Shown here: one piece after another, positions 1 to 6,558 of the stretch
Position numbering within the stretch: position 1 is the first letter of the stretch
How the letters are laid out: each line of letters opens with the position of its first letter
Origin: Rhodoferax sp.
GTDB taxonomy: Bacteria > Pseudomonadota > Gammaproteobacteria > Burkholderiales > Burkholderiaceae_C
Length of the DNA: 9,111 bases
NCBI GenBank assembly: GCA_023231075.1
Contig: JALNWC010000075.1
Coordinates: forward strand, 1 to 9,111
Direction of reading: 5' to 3'
The notes under the pieces: generated by a model
Database searches by the model: none
Told to the model about the DNA's origin: nothing
What the model saw: the letters and a program-made list of their open reading frames with translations, nothing else
Program-made: the position numbers and the translations under genes

Positions 1-39
1 ATTTGAATTGATAAACTGAACCGATTTCCGGAGAAAAAA
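1..39 (+). promoter_or_regulatory. tsf leader with ribosome binding site
   Basis: This AT-rich spacer precedes tsf. A GGAGA Shine-Dalgarno element lies at 30-34, five bases before the ATG at 40, and an A-run separates the two. In most bacteria rpsB (ribosomal protein S2) sits directly upstream of tsf, so this is probably the end of the rpsB-tsf spacer, but no rpsB coding sequence is visible. I could not support a promoter or a terminator hairpin in so short a piece. Confidence 0.7.
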
Positions 40-963
40 ATGGCTGTAATTACTGCAAGCATGGTGGCTGAACTGCGTGGCAAAACCGACGCTCCGATGA
101 TGGAATGCAAGCGCGCACTGACTGAAGCCGACGGCGACATGGTCAAGGCTGAAGAGCTGCTGCGCGTCAAGCTGGGCAGCAAGGCCGGCAAGGCAGCCAG
201 CCGTGTCACGGCCGAAGGCGTGGTGGTCTATGCGGCAGACGCCGGTGTCGGCGCGCTGCTTGAAGTGAACTGCGAAACCGACTTTGTCACCAAGAACGAC
301 AGCTTCCTGGCCTTGGCCAACGCGGCGGCGGCCCTGATCGCCAAGCACAATCCGGCTGATCTGGCCGCCTTGGGTGAGCTGGCTTATACGCAAGACGGCT
401 TTGGCCCGACGCTCGAAGACGTGCGCAAGGGACTCATTGGCAAGATCGGCGAGAACATGAGCTTTCGCCGTTTCAAGCGCTTTGCCAGCGGCAGCAAGCT
501 GGCTTCGTACTTGCATGGCACCCGCATTGGTGTGGTGGTTGAGTTCGAGGGCGACGACACCGCAGCCAAGGACGTGGCCATGCACATCGCCGCCATGAAG
601 CCGGTCTCCCTGTCGAGCGACGAGGTGCCGGCTGAATTGGTGGCGCGTGAGCGCTCGGTGGCAGCGGCCAAGGCAGCCGAAGACGCTGCCGTGGCGACCG
701 CTGCCGGCAAGCCGGTGCAGTCCGCAGAAATCGTCAGCAAACGCATTGAAGGCGGCGTGCAGAAATACCTCAGGGAAGTCTCTTTGCTGAACCAGGCCTT
801 CGTCAAGAACGACAAGCAAACGGTCGAGCAGATGCTCAAGGCCATGGCCACCACGGTCAAGTCATTCACGCTCTATGTGGTGGGTGAAGGCATTGAGAAG
901 AAGGCGGACGACTTTGCTGCCGAAGTGGCTGCCCAGGTGGCTGCCGCGCAGAAGGCGGCCTGA
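40..963 (+). CDS. tsf: Translation elongation factor Ts (EF-Ts)
   Basis: EF-Ts is the cytoplasmic guanine nucleotide exchange factor that releases GDP from EF-Tu so that it can be recharged with GTP. The 307-residue protein starts with the UBA-like N-terminal domain (about 1-55), which carries the family signature around residues 12-27 (LRGKTDAPMMECKRAL). The EF-Tu-contacting TDF motif is at residues 80-82, inside EVNCETDFV. A second conserved block, LIGKIGEN, lies at 132-139, and the C-terminal stretch VGEGIEKKADDFAAEVAAQV is typical. It is longer than E. coli EF-Ts (about 283 residues), partly because of an Ala/Lys-rich segment near residues 207-226, which I remember from Comamonadaceae homologues. 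The ATG at 40 has a good SD five bases upstream. The pyrH gene follows after 49 bases. The gene looks intact and its product is not in doubt. Confidence 0.98.
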   Translation: MAVITASMVAELRGKTDAPMMECKRALTEADGDMVKAEELLRVKLGSKAGKAASRVTAEGVVVYAADAGVGALLEVNCETDFVTKNDSFLALANAAAALIAKHNPADLAALGELAYTQDGFGPTLEDVRKGLIGKIGENMSFRRFKRFASGSKLASYLHGTRIGVVVEFEGDDTAAKDVAMHIAAMKPVSLSSDEVPAELVARERSVAAAKAAEDAAVATAAGKPVQSAEIVSKRIEGGVQKYLREVSLLNQAFVKNDKQTVEQMLKAMATTVKSFTLYVVGEGIEKKADDFAAEVAAQVAAAQKAA

Positions 964-1000
964 TCGGGCTCCTGCTGTTTCATTGAATCCCCCCAAGACC

Positions 1001-1006
1001 AAGGAG
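1001..1006 (+). promoter_or_regulatory. Ribosome binding site that sets the pyrH start
   Basis: A strong AAGGAG Shine-Dalgarno sequence lies six bases before the ATG at 1013. It decides the pyrH start against an in-frame extension running back to 875, which would overlap the end of tsf and add 46 Arg/Pro-rich residues unlike any UMP kinase. Confidence 0.85.
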
Positions 1007-1012
1007 TCACCC

Positions 1013-1735
1013 ATGTCAGATGTCAAGCCGGCTTACAAGCGAATTTTGCTCAAATTGTCGGGTGAGGCACTGATGGGGGATGACCCGTTCGGCATCAACC
1101 GTGACACCATCGTGCGCATGGTCGATGAGATCGTGGACGTGACCGCCCTCGGTGTCCAGGTGGCGGTGGTGATTGGTGGCGGCAATATCTTTCGTGGCGT
1201 GGCGGGCGGCTCGGTTGGCATGGACCGTGCCACAGCCGACTACATGGGCATGCTGGCGACCGTGATGAATTCATTGGCGCTGGGCGACACCATGAACAAG
1301 GCGGGCCTGACGGCACGCGTGATGTCGGCCATTGCCATTGAGCAGGTGGTTGAGCCTTATGTGCGCCCCAAGGCGCTGCAGTACCTCGAAGAAGGCAAGG
1401 TGGTGATTTTTGCCGCGGGTACCGGCAATCCGTTTTTTACCACCGACACCGCCGCTGCCCTGCGCGGTGCCGAGATTGGTGCCGAGATTGTGCTCAAGGC
1501 CACCAAGGTCGATGGCGTTTACAGCGCAGACCCCAAAAAAGACCCTGCCGCCACGCGCTACAGCAAGATTTCATTTGACGAAGCCATCTCGCAAAATCTG
1601 GGCATCATGGATGCCACGGCATTTGCCTTGTGTCGCGATCAAAAACTGCCGGTCAAGGTGTTCTCGATTTTCAAGCACGGCGCGCTCCGGCGCGTGGTGC
1701 TGGGAGAAGATGAGGGTACCCTGGTCTACGCCTGA
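1013..1735 (+). CDS. pyrH: UMP kinase (uridylate kinase)
   Basis: This enzyme phosphorylates UMP to UDP with ATP in the cytoplasm, feeding UTP/CTP synthesis and, through UDP-sugars, cell wall synthesis. The bacterial enzyme is a hexamer of the amino acid kinase fold, activated by GTP and inhibited by UTP. The 240 residues match the family length (241 in E. coli). Visible motifs are the N-terminal KLSGEAL (14-20), the glycine loop IGGGNIFRG (54-62), the UMP-site region ADYMGMLATVMN (75-86), GTGNPFFTTDTAA (136-148) for phosphate and UMP binding, and the ATP-side segment KATKVDGVYSADP (162-174). The start at 1013 is chosen from its SD and from the fit of the N-terminus to the family. The gene lies between tsf and frr, the usual bacterial order. 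It ends in a T-rich stretch with no terminator stem. Confidence 0.98.
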   Translation: MSDVKPAYKRILLKLSGEALMGDDPFGINRDTIVRMVDEIVDVTALGVQVAVVIGGGNIFRGVAGGSVGMDRATADYMGMLATVMNSLALGDTMNKAGLTARVMSAIAIEQVVEPYVRPKALQYLEEGKVVIFAAGTGNPFFTTDTAAALRGAEIGAEIVLKATKVDGVYSADPKKDPAATRYSKISFDEAISQNLGIMDATAFALCRDQKLPVKVFSIFKHGALRRVVLGEDEGTLVYA

Positions 1736-1756
1736 TTTTTATTTTGAACCCTGAGT

Positions 1757-1761
1757 GAGGA
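1757..1761 (+). promoter_or_regulatory. Ribosome binding site of frr
   Basis: GAGGA lies seven bases before the frr ATG at 1769, inside the 33-base pyrH-frr spacer. The start context ACCCATGTCAG is identical to that of pyrH. Confidence 0.75.
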
Positions 1762-1768
1762 ATGACCC

Positions 1769-2329
1769 ATGTCAGTCGCCGAAATCAAAAATACCGCAGA
1801 AGCCAAGATGGACCAGTCCATCGAGGCTTTCAAACATAATTTGACCAAGATCCGTACCGGACGCGCCAACCCGGCCATTCTGGACACGGTGCATGTGGAT
1901 TACTACGGTGCTCTCGTTCCCATCAGCCAGGTGGCCAATGTGTCGCTGCTGGATTCGCGCACGGTCAGTGTGCAGCCCTGGGAAAAGGGCATGGGCGCCA
2001 AGATTGAAAAAGCCATTCGTGACAGCGACCTGGGGCTAAACCCCTCGTCCATGGGTGACCTGATCCGGGTGCCGATGCCGCCGATGTCCGAGGAACGCCG
2101 CAAGGAGTTGACCAAACTGGTGCGCAACGAGGGCGAGAGCGCCAAAATTGCCGTGCGCAATTTGCGCCGCGATGCCAATGAGGGCGTCAAGAAGCTGGTC
2201 AAGGACAAGCTGGCGTCGGAAGATGATCAAAAACGCTGTGAAAGCGACATTCAAAAAGTGACCGACCGGCACATCGCTGCCATCGATCAGCTGGTGGCCG
2301 CCAAAGAACACGACATCATGGCGGTTTGA
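1769..2329 (+). CDS. frr: Ribosome recycling factor (RRF)
   Basis: RRF works with EF-G to split the post-termination ribosome after peptide release, freeing subunits for a new round. The 186-residue protein (185 in E. coli) shows the expected two-domain plan. Domain I is a three-helix bundle formed by the N-terminus (about 1-30) and the C-terminal half (about 105-186), and domain II is a small beta domain (about 31-104). Recognisable segments are KIRTGRANPAILD (27-39), DSRTVSVQPWEK (62-73), SDLGLNPSS (86-94), IRVPMPPMSEERRKEL (99-114) and the basic helix VRNLRRDAN (129-137). Arginines 130, 133 and 134 align with E. coli R129, R132 and R133, with R132 known to matter for ribosome binding. The gene follows pyrH at 33 bases and is followed by uppS after only six. 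Confidence 0.98.
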   Translation: MSVAEIKNTAEAKMDQSIEAFKHNLTKIRTGRANPAILDTVHVDYYGALVPISQVANVSLLDSRTVSVQPWEKGMGAKIEKAIRDSDLGLNPSSMGDLIRVPMPPMSEERRKELTKLVRNEGESAKIAVRNLRRDANEGVKKLVKDKLASEDDQKRCESDIQKVTDRHIAAIDQLVAAKEHDIMAV

Positions 2330-2335
2330 CCGGCC

Positions 2336-3064
2336 ATGACCGACACGTCAACGCCGTACCATGTCGCCATTGTCATGGACGGCAATGGACGCTGGGCGTC
2401 CAAGCGGTTTTTGCCCCGTATTGCAGGTCACAAGCAGGGGGTTGATTCCCTGAAGCGTTGTGCGCGCGCCTGTGAGGCGCGTGGCATCAAGGTGCTCACG
2501 GTGTTTGCCTTTTCTTCGGAAAACTGGCAGCGACCGCAAGAGGAAGTCTCGGGACTGATGGACCTGTTTGCGCTGGCGCTGGGGCGGGAGGTGCCGCAGC
2601 TCAAGGCCGACGGCGTGCAATTGCGATTCATTGGTGAGCGCCAGGGGCTCTCAAACCGCGTGCTCAAGGGCATCGAGCAGGCCGAAGCCGCCACGGCTGC
2701 CAACCAGCAACTGGTGCTGAATGTCTGTTTCAACTACGGCGGTCGCTGGGACATCGTGCAGGCGGCCGCGCGCGTGGCCGCCCAGGGACTGGCCATGACC
2801 GAGCAGCACCTGAACCAGAGGATGGCGCTGGCGCATGTGCCCGACCCCGACCTGGTGATTCGCACCGGCGGTGAGCAGCGCATCAGCAACTTTTTGCTGT
2901 GGCAGTCGGCTTATTCCGAATTTTTCTTTTCCGACAAATTGTGGCCGGATTTTGACGAAACCGAACTCGATCTGGCCATTCAAACCTATGCCCTGCGCGA
3001 CCGCCGCTTTGGCAGGGTTTCCGACCTGGTTGACGGGGCATCGACGCCCGATGAATCCAACTGA
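2336..3064 (+). CDS. uppS: Undecaprenyl diphosphate synthase (di-trans,poly-cis)
   Basis: UppS condenses farnesyl diphosphate with eight isopentenyl diphosphates in cis, giving C55 undecaprenyl diphosphate, the precursor of the lipid carrier for peptidoglycan and O-antigen. It acts at the cytoplasmic membrane face as a soluble dimer. The 242 residues carry all cis-prenyltransferase regions: HVAIVMDGNGRWA (9-21) with catalytic Asp15 (E. coli D26), GHKQG (31-35), FAFSSENWQRP (57-67), CFNYGGRWDI (131-140) and DLVIRTGGEQRISNFLLWQ (172-190), with Arg176, Arg182 and Glu195 matching E. coli R194, R200 and E213. The ATG at 2336 is six bases after the frr stop and has no clear Shine-Dalgarno sequence, which suggests translational coupling to frr. 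The N-terminus is about 11 residues shorter than in E. coli before the catalytic Asp. Confidence 0.97.
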   Translation: MTDTSTPYHVAIVMDGNGRWASKRFLPRIAGHKQGVDSLKRCARACEARGIKVLTVFAFSSENWQRPQEEVSGLMDLFALALGREVPQLKADGVQLRFIGERQGLSNRVLKGIEQAEAATAANQQLVLNVCFNYGGRWDIVQAAARVAAQGLAMTEQHLNQRMALAHVPDPDLVIRTGGEQRISNFLLWQSAYSEFFFSDKLWPDFDETELDLAIQTYALRDRRFGRVSDLVDGASTPDESN

Positions 3065-3067
3065 GGG
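3063..3067 (+). promoter_or_regulatory. Ribosome binding site of cdsA overlapping the uppS stop
   Basis: GAGGG lies six bases before the cdsA ATG at 3074, and its first two bases belong to the uppS TGA stop codon (3062-3064). A ribosome finishing uppS sits on this site, so re-initiation on cdsA is likely. Confidence 0.7.
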
Positions 3068-3073
3068 TATGCC

Positions 3074-3919
3074 ATGCTCAAGCAACGCGTGATCACTGCT
3101 GTGTTGTTGCTGCTGGTCTTGTTGCCAGCGCTTTTTTACCGTGAAGCGGCGCCCTTCAATGTGTTGGCACTCGCCTTCATTGCCGCTGCCGCCTGGGAGT
3201 GGGCGCGTTTAAACGGGTATGACTTGCCCGGCAGCTACCTGGTGGGTGCCTTGTGCGCCGCGCTGTGCGCCGGCTTGTGGTGGGCTGGCTGGCTGGGGCA
3301 GTCCCTGCCACAGGTCTGGCTTTTGACGGGTGCCCTCTGGGTCCTGCTGGGCAGTTGGATTTTGCGCGCCGGGGTGCCGGCCTGGGGGCAATTCAAGCGC
3401 AGTTTGCGCTTGCTGGTGGGCCTGCTGGCACTGGTTGTGACCTGGCTGGCCGTGGCGCAGGCCAAACTGATCGGTACCAATTTCCTGCTGTCGGTTTTCG
3501 CCTTGGTGTGGGTCGCCGACATGGGCGCCTATTTTGCCGGGCGCACCTGGGGCGGGCGCATGGTCGCGCGCAAATTGGCGGCTTCCATCAGCCCCGGCAA
3601 AAGCTGGGAAGGCGTCTGGGGCGGCATGGTGGCGGTGTTGCTGTTGGCCTGGGCCTGGACCCGCTTTGATGTGTGGGCGCAACCCGCCGTGCCCAGTTTG
3701 TACAGCCACCTGGCCGAGCGTGGGCCGGTGTTTGCCGTGATCGCCTGTTTGTTCCTGGCCGCCATGAGTGTGGTGGGCGACCTGGTCGAGTCCCTGGTCA
3801 AGCGCAGCGCGGGCGTCAAGGACAGCAGCAAGCTGTTGCCGGGTCACGGTGGGGTGCTGGACCGGGTCGACGCCCTGTTGCCCAGTTTGCCGCTGGCCAT
3901 GATGCTTTACACCTTCTGA
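3074..3919 (+). CDS. cdsA: Phosphatidate cytidylyltransferase (CDP-diacylglycerol synthase)
   Basis: CdsA is an integral inner membrane enzyme that makes CDP-diacylglycerol from phosphatidic acid and CTP, the branch-point precursor of phosphatidylethanolamine, phosphatidylglycerol and cardiolipin. The 281-residue protein (285 in E. coli) is strongly hydrophobic, with about eight likely membrane segments, starting with residues 5-22 and 28-45. The CDS signature is complete at residues 240-266: SLVKRSAGVKD, then LLPGHGGVLDRVD, which holds the conserved acidic metal-binding residues. An upstream conserved segment, SPGKSWEGVWGG, precedes it. The gene lies nine bases after uppS and eight before dxr, in the order known from Pseudomonas and Burkholderiales. 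A long open frame on the opposite strand is a codon shadow, because antisense codons are in register with this gene. Confidence 0.97.
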   Translation: MLKQRVITAVLLLLVLLPALFYREAAPFNVLALAFIAAAAWEWARLNGYDLPGSYLVGALCAALCAGLWWAGWLGQSLPQVWLLTGALWVLLGSWILRAGVPAWGQFKRSLRLLVGLLALVVTWLAVAQAKLIGTNFLLSVFALVWVADMGAYFAGRTWGGRMVARKLAASISPGKSWEGVWGGMVAVLLLAWAWTRFDVWAQPAVPSLYSHLAERGPVFAVIACLFLAAMSVVGDLVESLVKRSAGVKDSSKLLPGHGGVLDRVDALLPSLPLAMMLYTF

Positions 3920-3922
3920 GAG
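3918..3922 (+). promoter_or_regulatory. Probable ribosome binding site that sets the dxr start
   Basis: GAGAG lies five bases before the ATG at 3928, overlapping the last two bases of the cdsA TGA stop. It is a moderate SD, and supports starting dxr at 3928 rather than at an in-frame ATG at 3673 inside cdsA. Confidence 0.55.
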
Positions 3923-3927
3923 TGACC

Positions 3928-5139
3928 ATGCTGGATTCAACGGGTTTGACAAAACAACGGGTGGCGATTCTGGGTTCGACCGGCTCCATCGGTGTCAGCA
4001 CGCTGGAGGTGCTGTCCCTGCACCCTGAGCGTTTCGAGGTGTTTGCCTTGACCGCCGCGACCCGTGTGGACAAGTTGTTGCAGCAATGTGTCCGGTTTCG
4101 ACCGGCCTTTGCGGTCATGGCAAGTCGCGTGCACGGCCAGGAACTGGCGCGTCAATGCCGCGACCTGAATTTGCCGACCCAGGTGCTGTGGGGTGCGGAC
4201 GCGATCACCGAGGTGGCCCGGCATGCGCAGGTTGATGTGGTCATGGCCGCCATTGTGGGCGCCGCGGGTCTGGCCTCGTGCCTGGGTGCGGCACGCGCCG
4301 GCAAACGCCTGCTGCTGGCCAACAAGGAAGCCCTGGTCGTCGGCGGGGACTATTTTCTGCAAGCCGTGAAGGCCGGCGGCGCCAAACTGCTGCCGATCGA
4401 CAGCGAACATTCCGCTGTTTTTCAATCCTTGCCCGATGACCCCGCAACCTGGCCGGCACAGATCGACAAAATCATTTTGACGGCCTCAGGCGGACCGTTC
4501 CGGCAACGTGACCCAGCCAGCTTTGCTGACATCACGCCAGAGCAGGCCTGTGCCCATCCCAACTGGGTCATGGGGCGCAAGATTTCGGTGGATTCGGCCA
4601 CCATGATGAACAAGGCGCTGGAAGTCATCGAGGCGCGCTACCTGTTTGGTGTCGCGCCAGCGCAGATTGAGGTCGTGATCCATCCGCAAAGTGTGATCCA
4701 CTCGATGGTCCAGTACCGCGATCATTCCGTGGTGGCCCAGTTGGGCACGCCCGACATGAAGGTGCCGATTGCCTACGGTCTGTCCTGGCCTCAGCGCATG
4801 ACCTCGGGCGCCAGTGCCCTCGATTTTCGAGCCATGGCTGACATGACGTTTGAGTCACTTGACGCCCATGGCCATGGTGAGCGTTTTCCCGGGCTGGCTT
4901 TGGCTTGGGTTGTGCTGGCGGCCCCAGCGGGCTCCACGGCCGTGCTCAATGCGGCCAACGAGATTGCGGTGGCGGCGTTTCTGGCGCGACAGATTCGCTT
5001 TGATCAGATCCACGCCGTCAATCTGGAAACGCTGGCCCGGGTGCAAACAACACCGCCGGGTTCACTCGAGGACTTGCTGGCACTCGACGCGCAAAGCCGT
5101 GATGCGGCTGCGCGCGTGGTGGCTCGCCTGTCGGTTTGA
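3928..5139 (+). CDS. dxr: 1-deoxy-D-xylulose 5-phosphate reductoisomerase
   Basis: Dxr (IspC) rearranges and reduces DXP to 2-C-methyl-D-erythritol 4-phosphate with NADPH and a divalent metal, the committed step of the MEP isoprenoid pathway; fosmidomycin inhibits it. The 403-residue protein starts with a Rossmann NADPH domain carrying GSTGSIG (16-22). The metal ligands are Asp158 and Glu160 in LPIDSEHSAVFQ and Glu232 in MMNKALEVIEA, matching E. coli D150, E152 and E231. Substrate-site residues are seen in ASGGPFR (186-192) and HPNWVMGRKISVDSA (210-224, with His210). HPQSVIHSM (252-260) and NAANEIAVAAF (341-351) are also conserved. An in-frame extension back to 3673 would add 85 residues inside cdsA and is rejected, because GSTGSIG then sits at the normal distance from the start. 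In E. coli dxr lies before uppS; here it follows cdsA. The rseP gene begins 15 bases downstream. Confidence 0.98.
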   Translation: MLDSTGLTKQRVAILGSTGSIGVSTLEVLSLHPERFEVFALTAATRVDKLLQQCVRFRPAFAVMASRVHGQELARQCRDLNLPTQVLWGADAITEVARHAQVDVVMAAIVGAAGLASCLGAARAGKRLLLANKEALVVGGDYFLQAVKAGGAKLLPIDSEHSAVFQSLPDDPATWPAQIDKIILTASGGPFRQRDPASFADITPEQACAHPNWVMGRKISVDSATMMNKALEVIEARYLFGVAPAQIEVVIHPQSVIHSMVQYRDHSVVAQLGTPDMKVPIAYGLSWPQRMTSGASALDFRAMADMTFESLDAHGHGERFPGLALAWVVLAAPAGSTAVLNAANEIAVAAFLARQIRFDQIHAVNLETLARVQTTPPGSLEDLLALDAQSRDAAARVVARLSV

Positions 5140-5154
5140 CATCAGGCTCTGAGC

Positions 5155-6513
5155 ATGACTTTCCTGGCCTTCATCGTCGCCATTGCCCTGTTGATTACCG
5201 TGCATGAGTACGGCCATTACCGGGTGGCGCTGGCCTGTGGCGTCAAGGTCCTGCGCTTTTCCATCGGTTTTGGCAAGCCCTTGTGGCGCTGGCAGTCCAA
5301 AACCAGCGGGACCGAGTTCGTGCTGGCCCTCTTTCCCCTCGGTGGGTTTGTCAGGATGCTCGACGAGCGCGAGGCACCCGTGGCGCCCACCGAGCGCCAC
5401 CTGGCCTTCAACACCCAGAGCCTGGGGCGGCGCAGCGCCATTGTGGCGGCGGGCCCGGTGGCCAATTTGTTGCTGGCCGTGCTCTTGTACAGCGTGGTCA
5501 ACTGGACCGGCGTGCAACAGCCGGCTGCCATCCTGGCGCCGCCACAAGCCGGGTCGCTGGCAGCTCAGGCTGGACTGGTCGGGGGCGAGCGGGTGGTCCG
5601 CGCAGCGCTGGACGCCGAGGCGGAAACAGAAGTGCGCTCGTTTGAAGATCTGCGCTGGCAGTTGACCCGCGGTGCCCTCGAGGGGCAGGACGTGCGGCTA
5701 TGGGTGCAGACGAACAAAGCCGGCTCCGAACGTGAATTCCTGCTCAGCTTGTCGGCCCTGGACAGCCGTGAAGCGGACACCCGCATGTTTCAAAAAATCG
5801 GGGTGATGGGGCCCCTGACGCGCCCGGTGATGGGGGACATCATGCCGGATTCAGCGGCGGCTCAGGCGGGTTTGCGCACTGGCGACGAGGTCACGCAGGT
5901 GGATGGCAAGCCCCTGCTTGACGGACAGGCCTTGCGGGTCCTGATTCGCGAGTCGGTGGTCAATCAAAAGGCGCCGACCCAGCGCTGGACTGTTTTGCGC
6001 GAAGGCCAGCGCCTGCAACTCGATGTGACGCCGCGCGTGGTGCAGGAAAATGGGCAGTCCATGGGACGCATTGGGGCCTACGTGGGGGCGCCACCTGAAC
6101 AGCTGCTGGTGCGTTATGGCTTTTTTGATGGCAGTTGGCTGGCGCTGGTGAAAACCTGGGACGTCTCGGTCCTCACCGTCAAAATGATGGGCCGGATGCT
6201 GATTGGCGAGGCTTCCATCAAAAACATCAGCGGCCCGCTCACCATTGCCGATTACGCCGGCAAATCGGCCGACCTGGGACTGACCCACTACCTGATTTTT
6301 CTGGCACTCATCAGTGTCAGCCTGGGGGTGTTGAACTTGCTGCCGGTGCCCGTGCTGGATGGTGGGCACCTGATGTATTATCTTTGGGAAGGTGTCACAG
6401 GCCGACCGGTATCAGATGCCTGGATGGAACGTCTGCAACAAGGCGGTGTCGCCCTCCTGATGCTCATGATGTCGGTCGCTCTTTTCAACGATATTTCCCG
6501 CTTGTTTGGCTGA
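5155..6513 (+). CDS. rseP: RIP metalloprotease RseP (site-2 protease)
   Basis: RseP is an inner membrane zinc protease. In E. coli it cuts the membrane segment of anti-sigma factor RseA after DegS cleavage, freeing sigma-E in response to outer membrane protein misfolding; it also clears remnant signal peptides. The 452-residue protein (450 in E. coli) has HEYGH at residues 17-21 in the first membrane segment, giving two zinc histidines and the catalytic Glu18. The third zinc ligand, Asp402, is in NLLPVPVLDGG (394-404), the same numbering as in E. coli. AAGPVANLLLA (98-108) marks a second membrane segment. Two PDZ domains occupy about 120-205 and 222-300; the second contains GDIMPDSAAAQAGLRTGDEV. 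The C-terminus (430-452) is hydrophobic. Only a weak AGG lies eight bases before the ATG. The gene sits just before bamA and skp. No rseA or degS is visible here, so its substrate in this organism is inferred. Confidence 0.97.
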   Translation: MTFLAFIVAIALLITVHEYGHYRVALACGVKVLRFSIGFGKPLWRWQSKTSGTEFVLALFPLGGFVRMLDEREAPVAPTERHLAFNTQSLGRRSAIVAAGPVANLLLAVLLYSVVNWTGVQQPAAILAPPQAGSLAAQAGLVGGERVVRAALDAEAETEVRSFEDLRWQLTRGALEGQDVRLWVQTNKAGSEREFLLSLSALDSREADTRMFQKIGVMGPLTRPVMGDIMPDSAAAQAGLRTGDEVTQVDGKPLLDGQALRVLIRESVVNQKAPTQRWTVLREGQRLQLDVTPRVVQENGQSMGRIGAYVGAPPEQLLVRYGFFDGSWLALVKTWDVSVLTVKMMGRMLIGEASIKNISGPLTIADYAGKSADLGLTHYLIFLALISVSLGVLNLLPVPVLDGGHLMYYLWEGVTGRPVSDAWMERLQQGGVALLMLMMSVALFNDISRLFG

Positions 6514-6558
6514 ATATCGCTTGCTTTGCCGGCACCTATTTTTTTATCGAATTCAACT
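6514..6558 (+). promoter_or_regulatory. U-rich, SD-poor 5' leader of bamA
   Basis: This 45-base spacer between rseP and bamA is AT-rich (28 of 45 bases) in an otherwise GC-rich window. It holds a run of seven T at 6539-6545 and no recognisable Shine-Dalgarno sequence before the ATG at 6559. A GCCGGC palindrome at 6528-6533 is too short to be a terminator stem. U-rich leaders can bind ribosomal protein S1, which is a possible explanation for initiation here, by inference only. No sigma-70 or sigma-E promoter could be supported. Confidence 0.45.

Noticed and set aside
875..1012. N-terminal extension of pyrH overlapping tsf
   Set aside because: The extension is Arg/Pro-rich and out of frame with tsf. 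The strong AAGGAG before 1013 and the family length of about 240 residues mark the true start.
1713..1745. Possible terminator at the end of pyrH (GGGTACCC palindrome, then T-rich stretch)
   Set aside because: The palindrome at 1714-1721 has no loop and lies more than ten bases before the T-rich run, so it does not form a Rho-independent terminator; frr also follows closely.
3673..3927. N-terminal extension of dxr inside cdsA
   Set aside because: The 85 residues are a frame-shifted reading of cdsA. Starting at 3928 puts GSTGSIG at the usual place near the N-terminus.
3209..3952. 247-codon minus-strand open frame opposite cdsA
   Set aside because: It is in register with cdsA codons, has a low-complexity Gln/His/Pro/Gly composition and no plausible start signal. 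It is a shadow of cdsA.
3946..3974. TTGACA at 3946-3951 as a -35 element near the dxr start
   Set aside because: No acceptable -10 hexamer lies 15-19 bases downstream, and the site is inside the dxr coding sequence.
6426..6455. GGAAC at 6426-6430 as a sigma-E -35 element upstream of bamA
   Set aside because: At the right spacing only TCGCC is found, a poor match to the sigma-E -10, so no promoter can be supported.
6528..6545. Possible terminator between rseP and bamA (GCCGGC then U7)
   Set aside because: A six-base palindrome without a loop cannot form a stable stem next to the T-run, and no longer stem can be drawn in the spacer.
6526..6558. TTG start adding 11 residues to BamA
   Set aside because: There is no SD before it, and the extra residues would precede an already complete signal peptide starting at the ATG at 6559.
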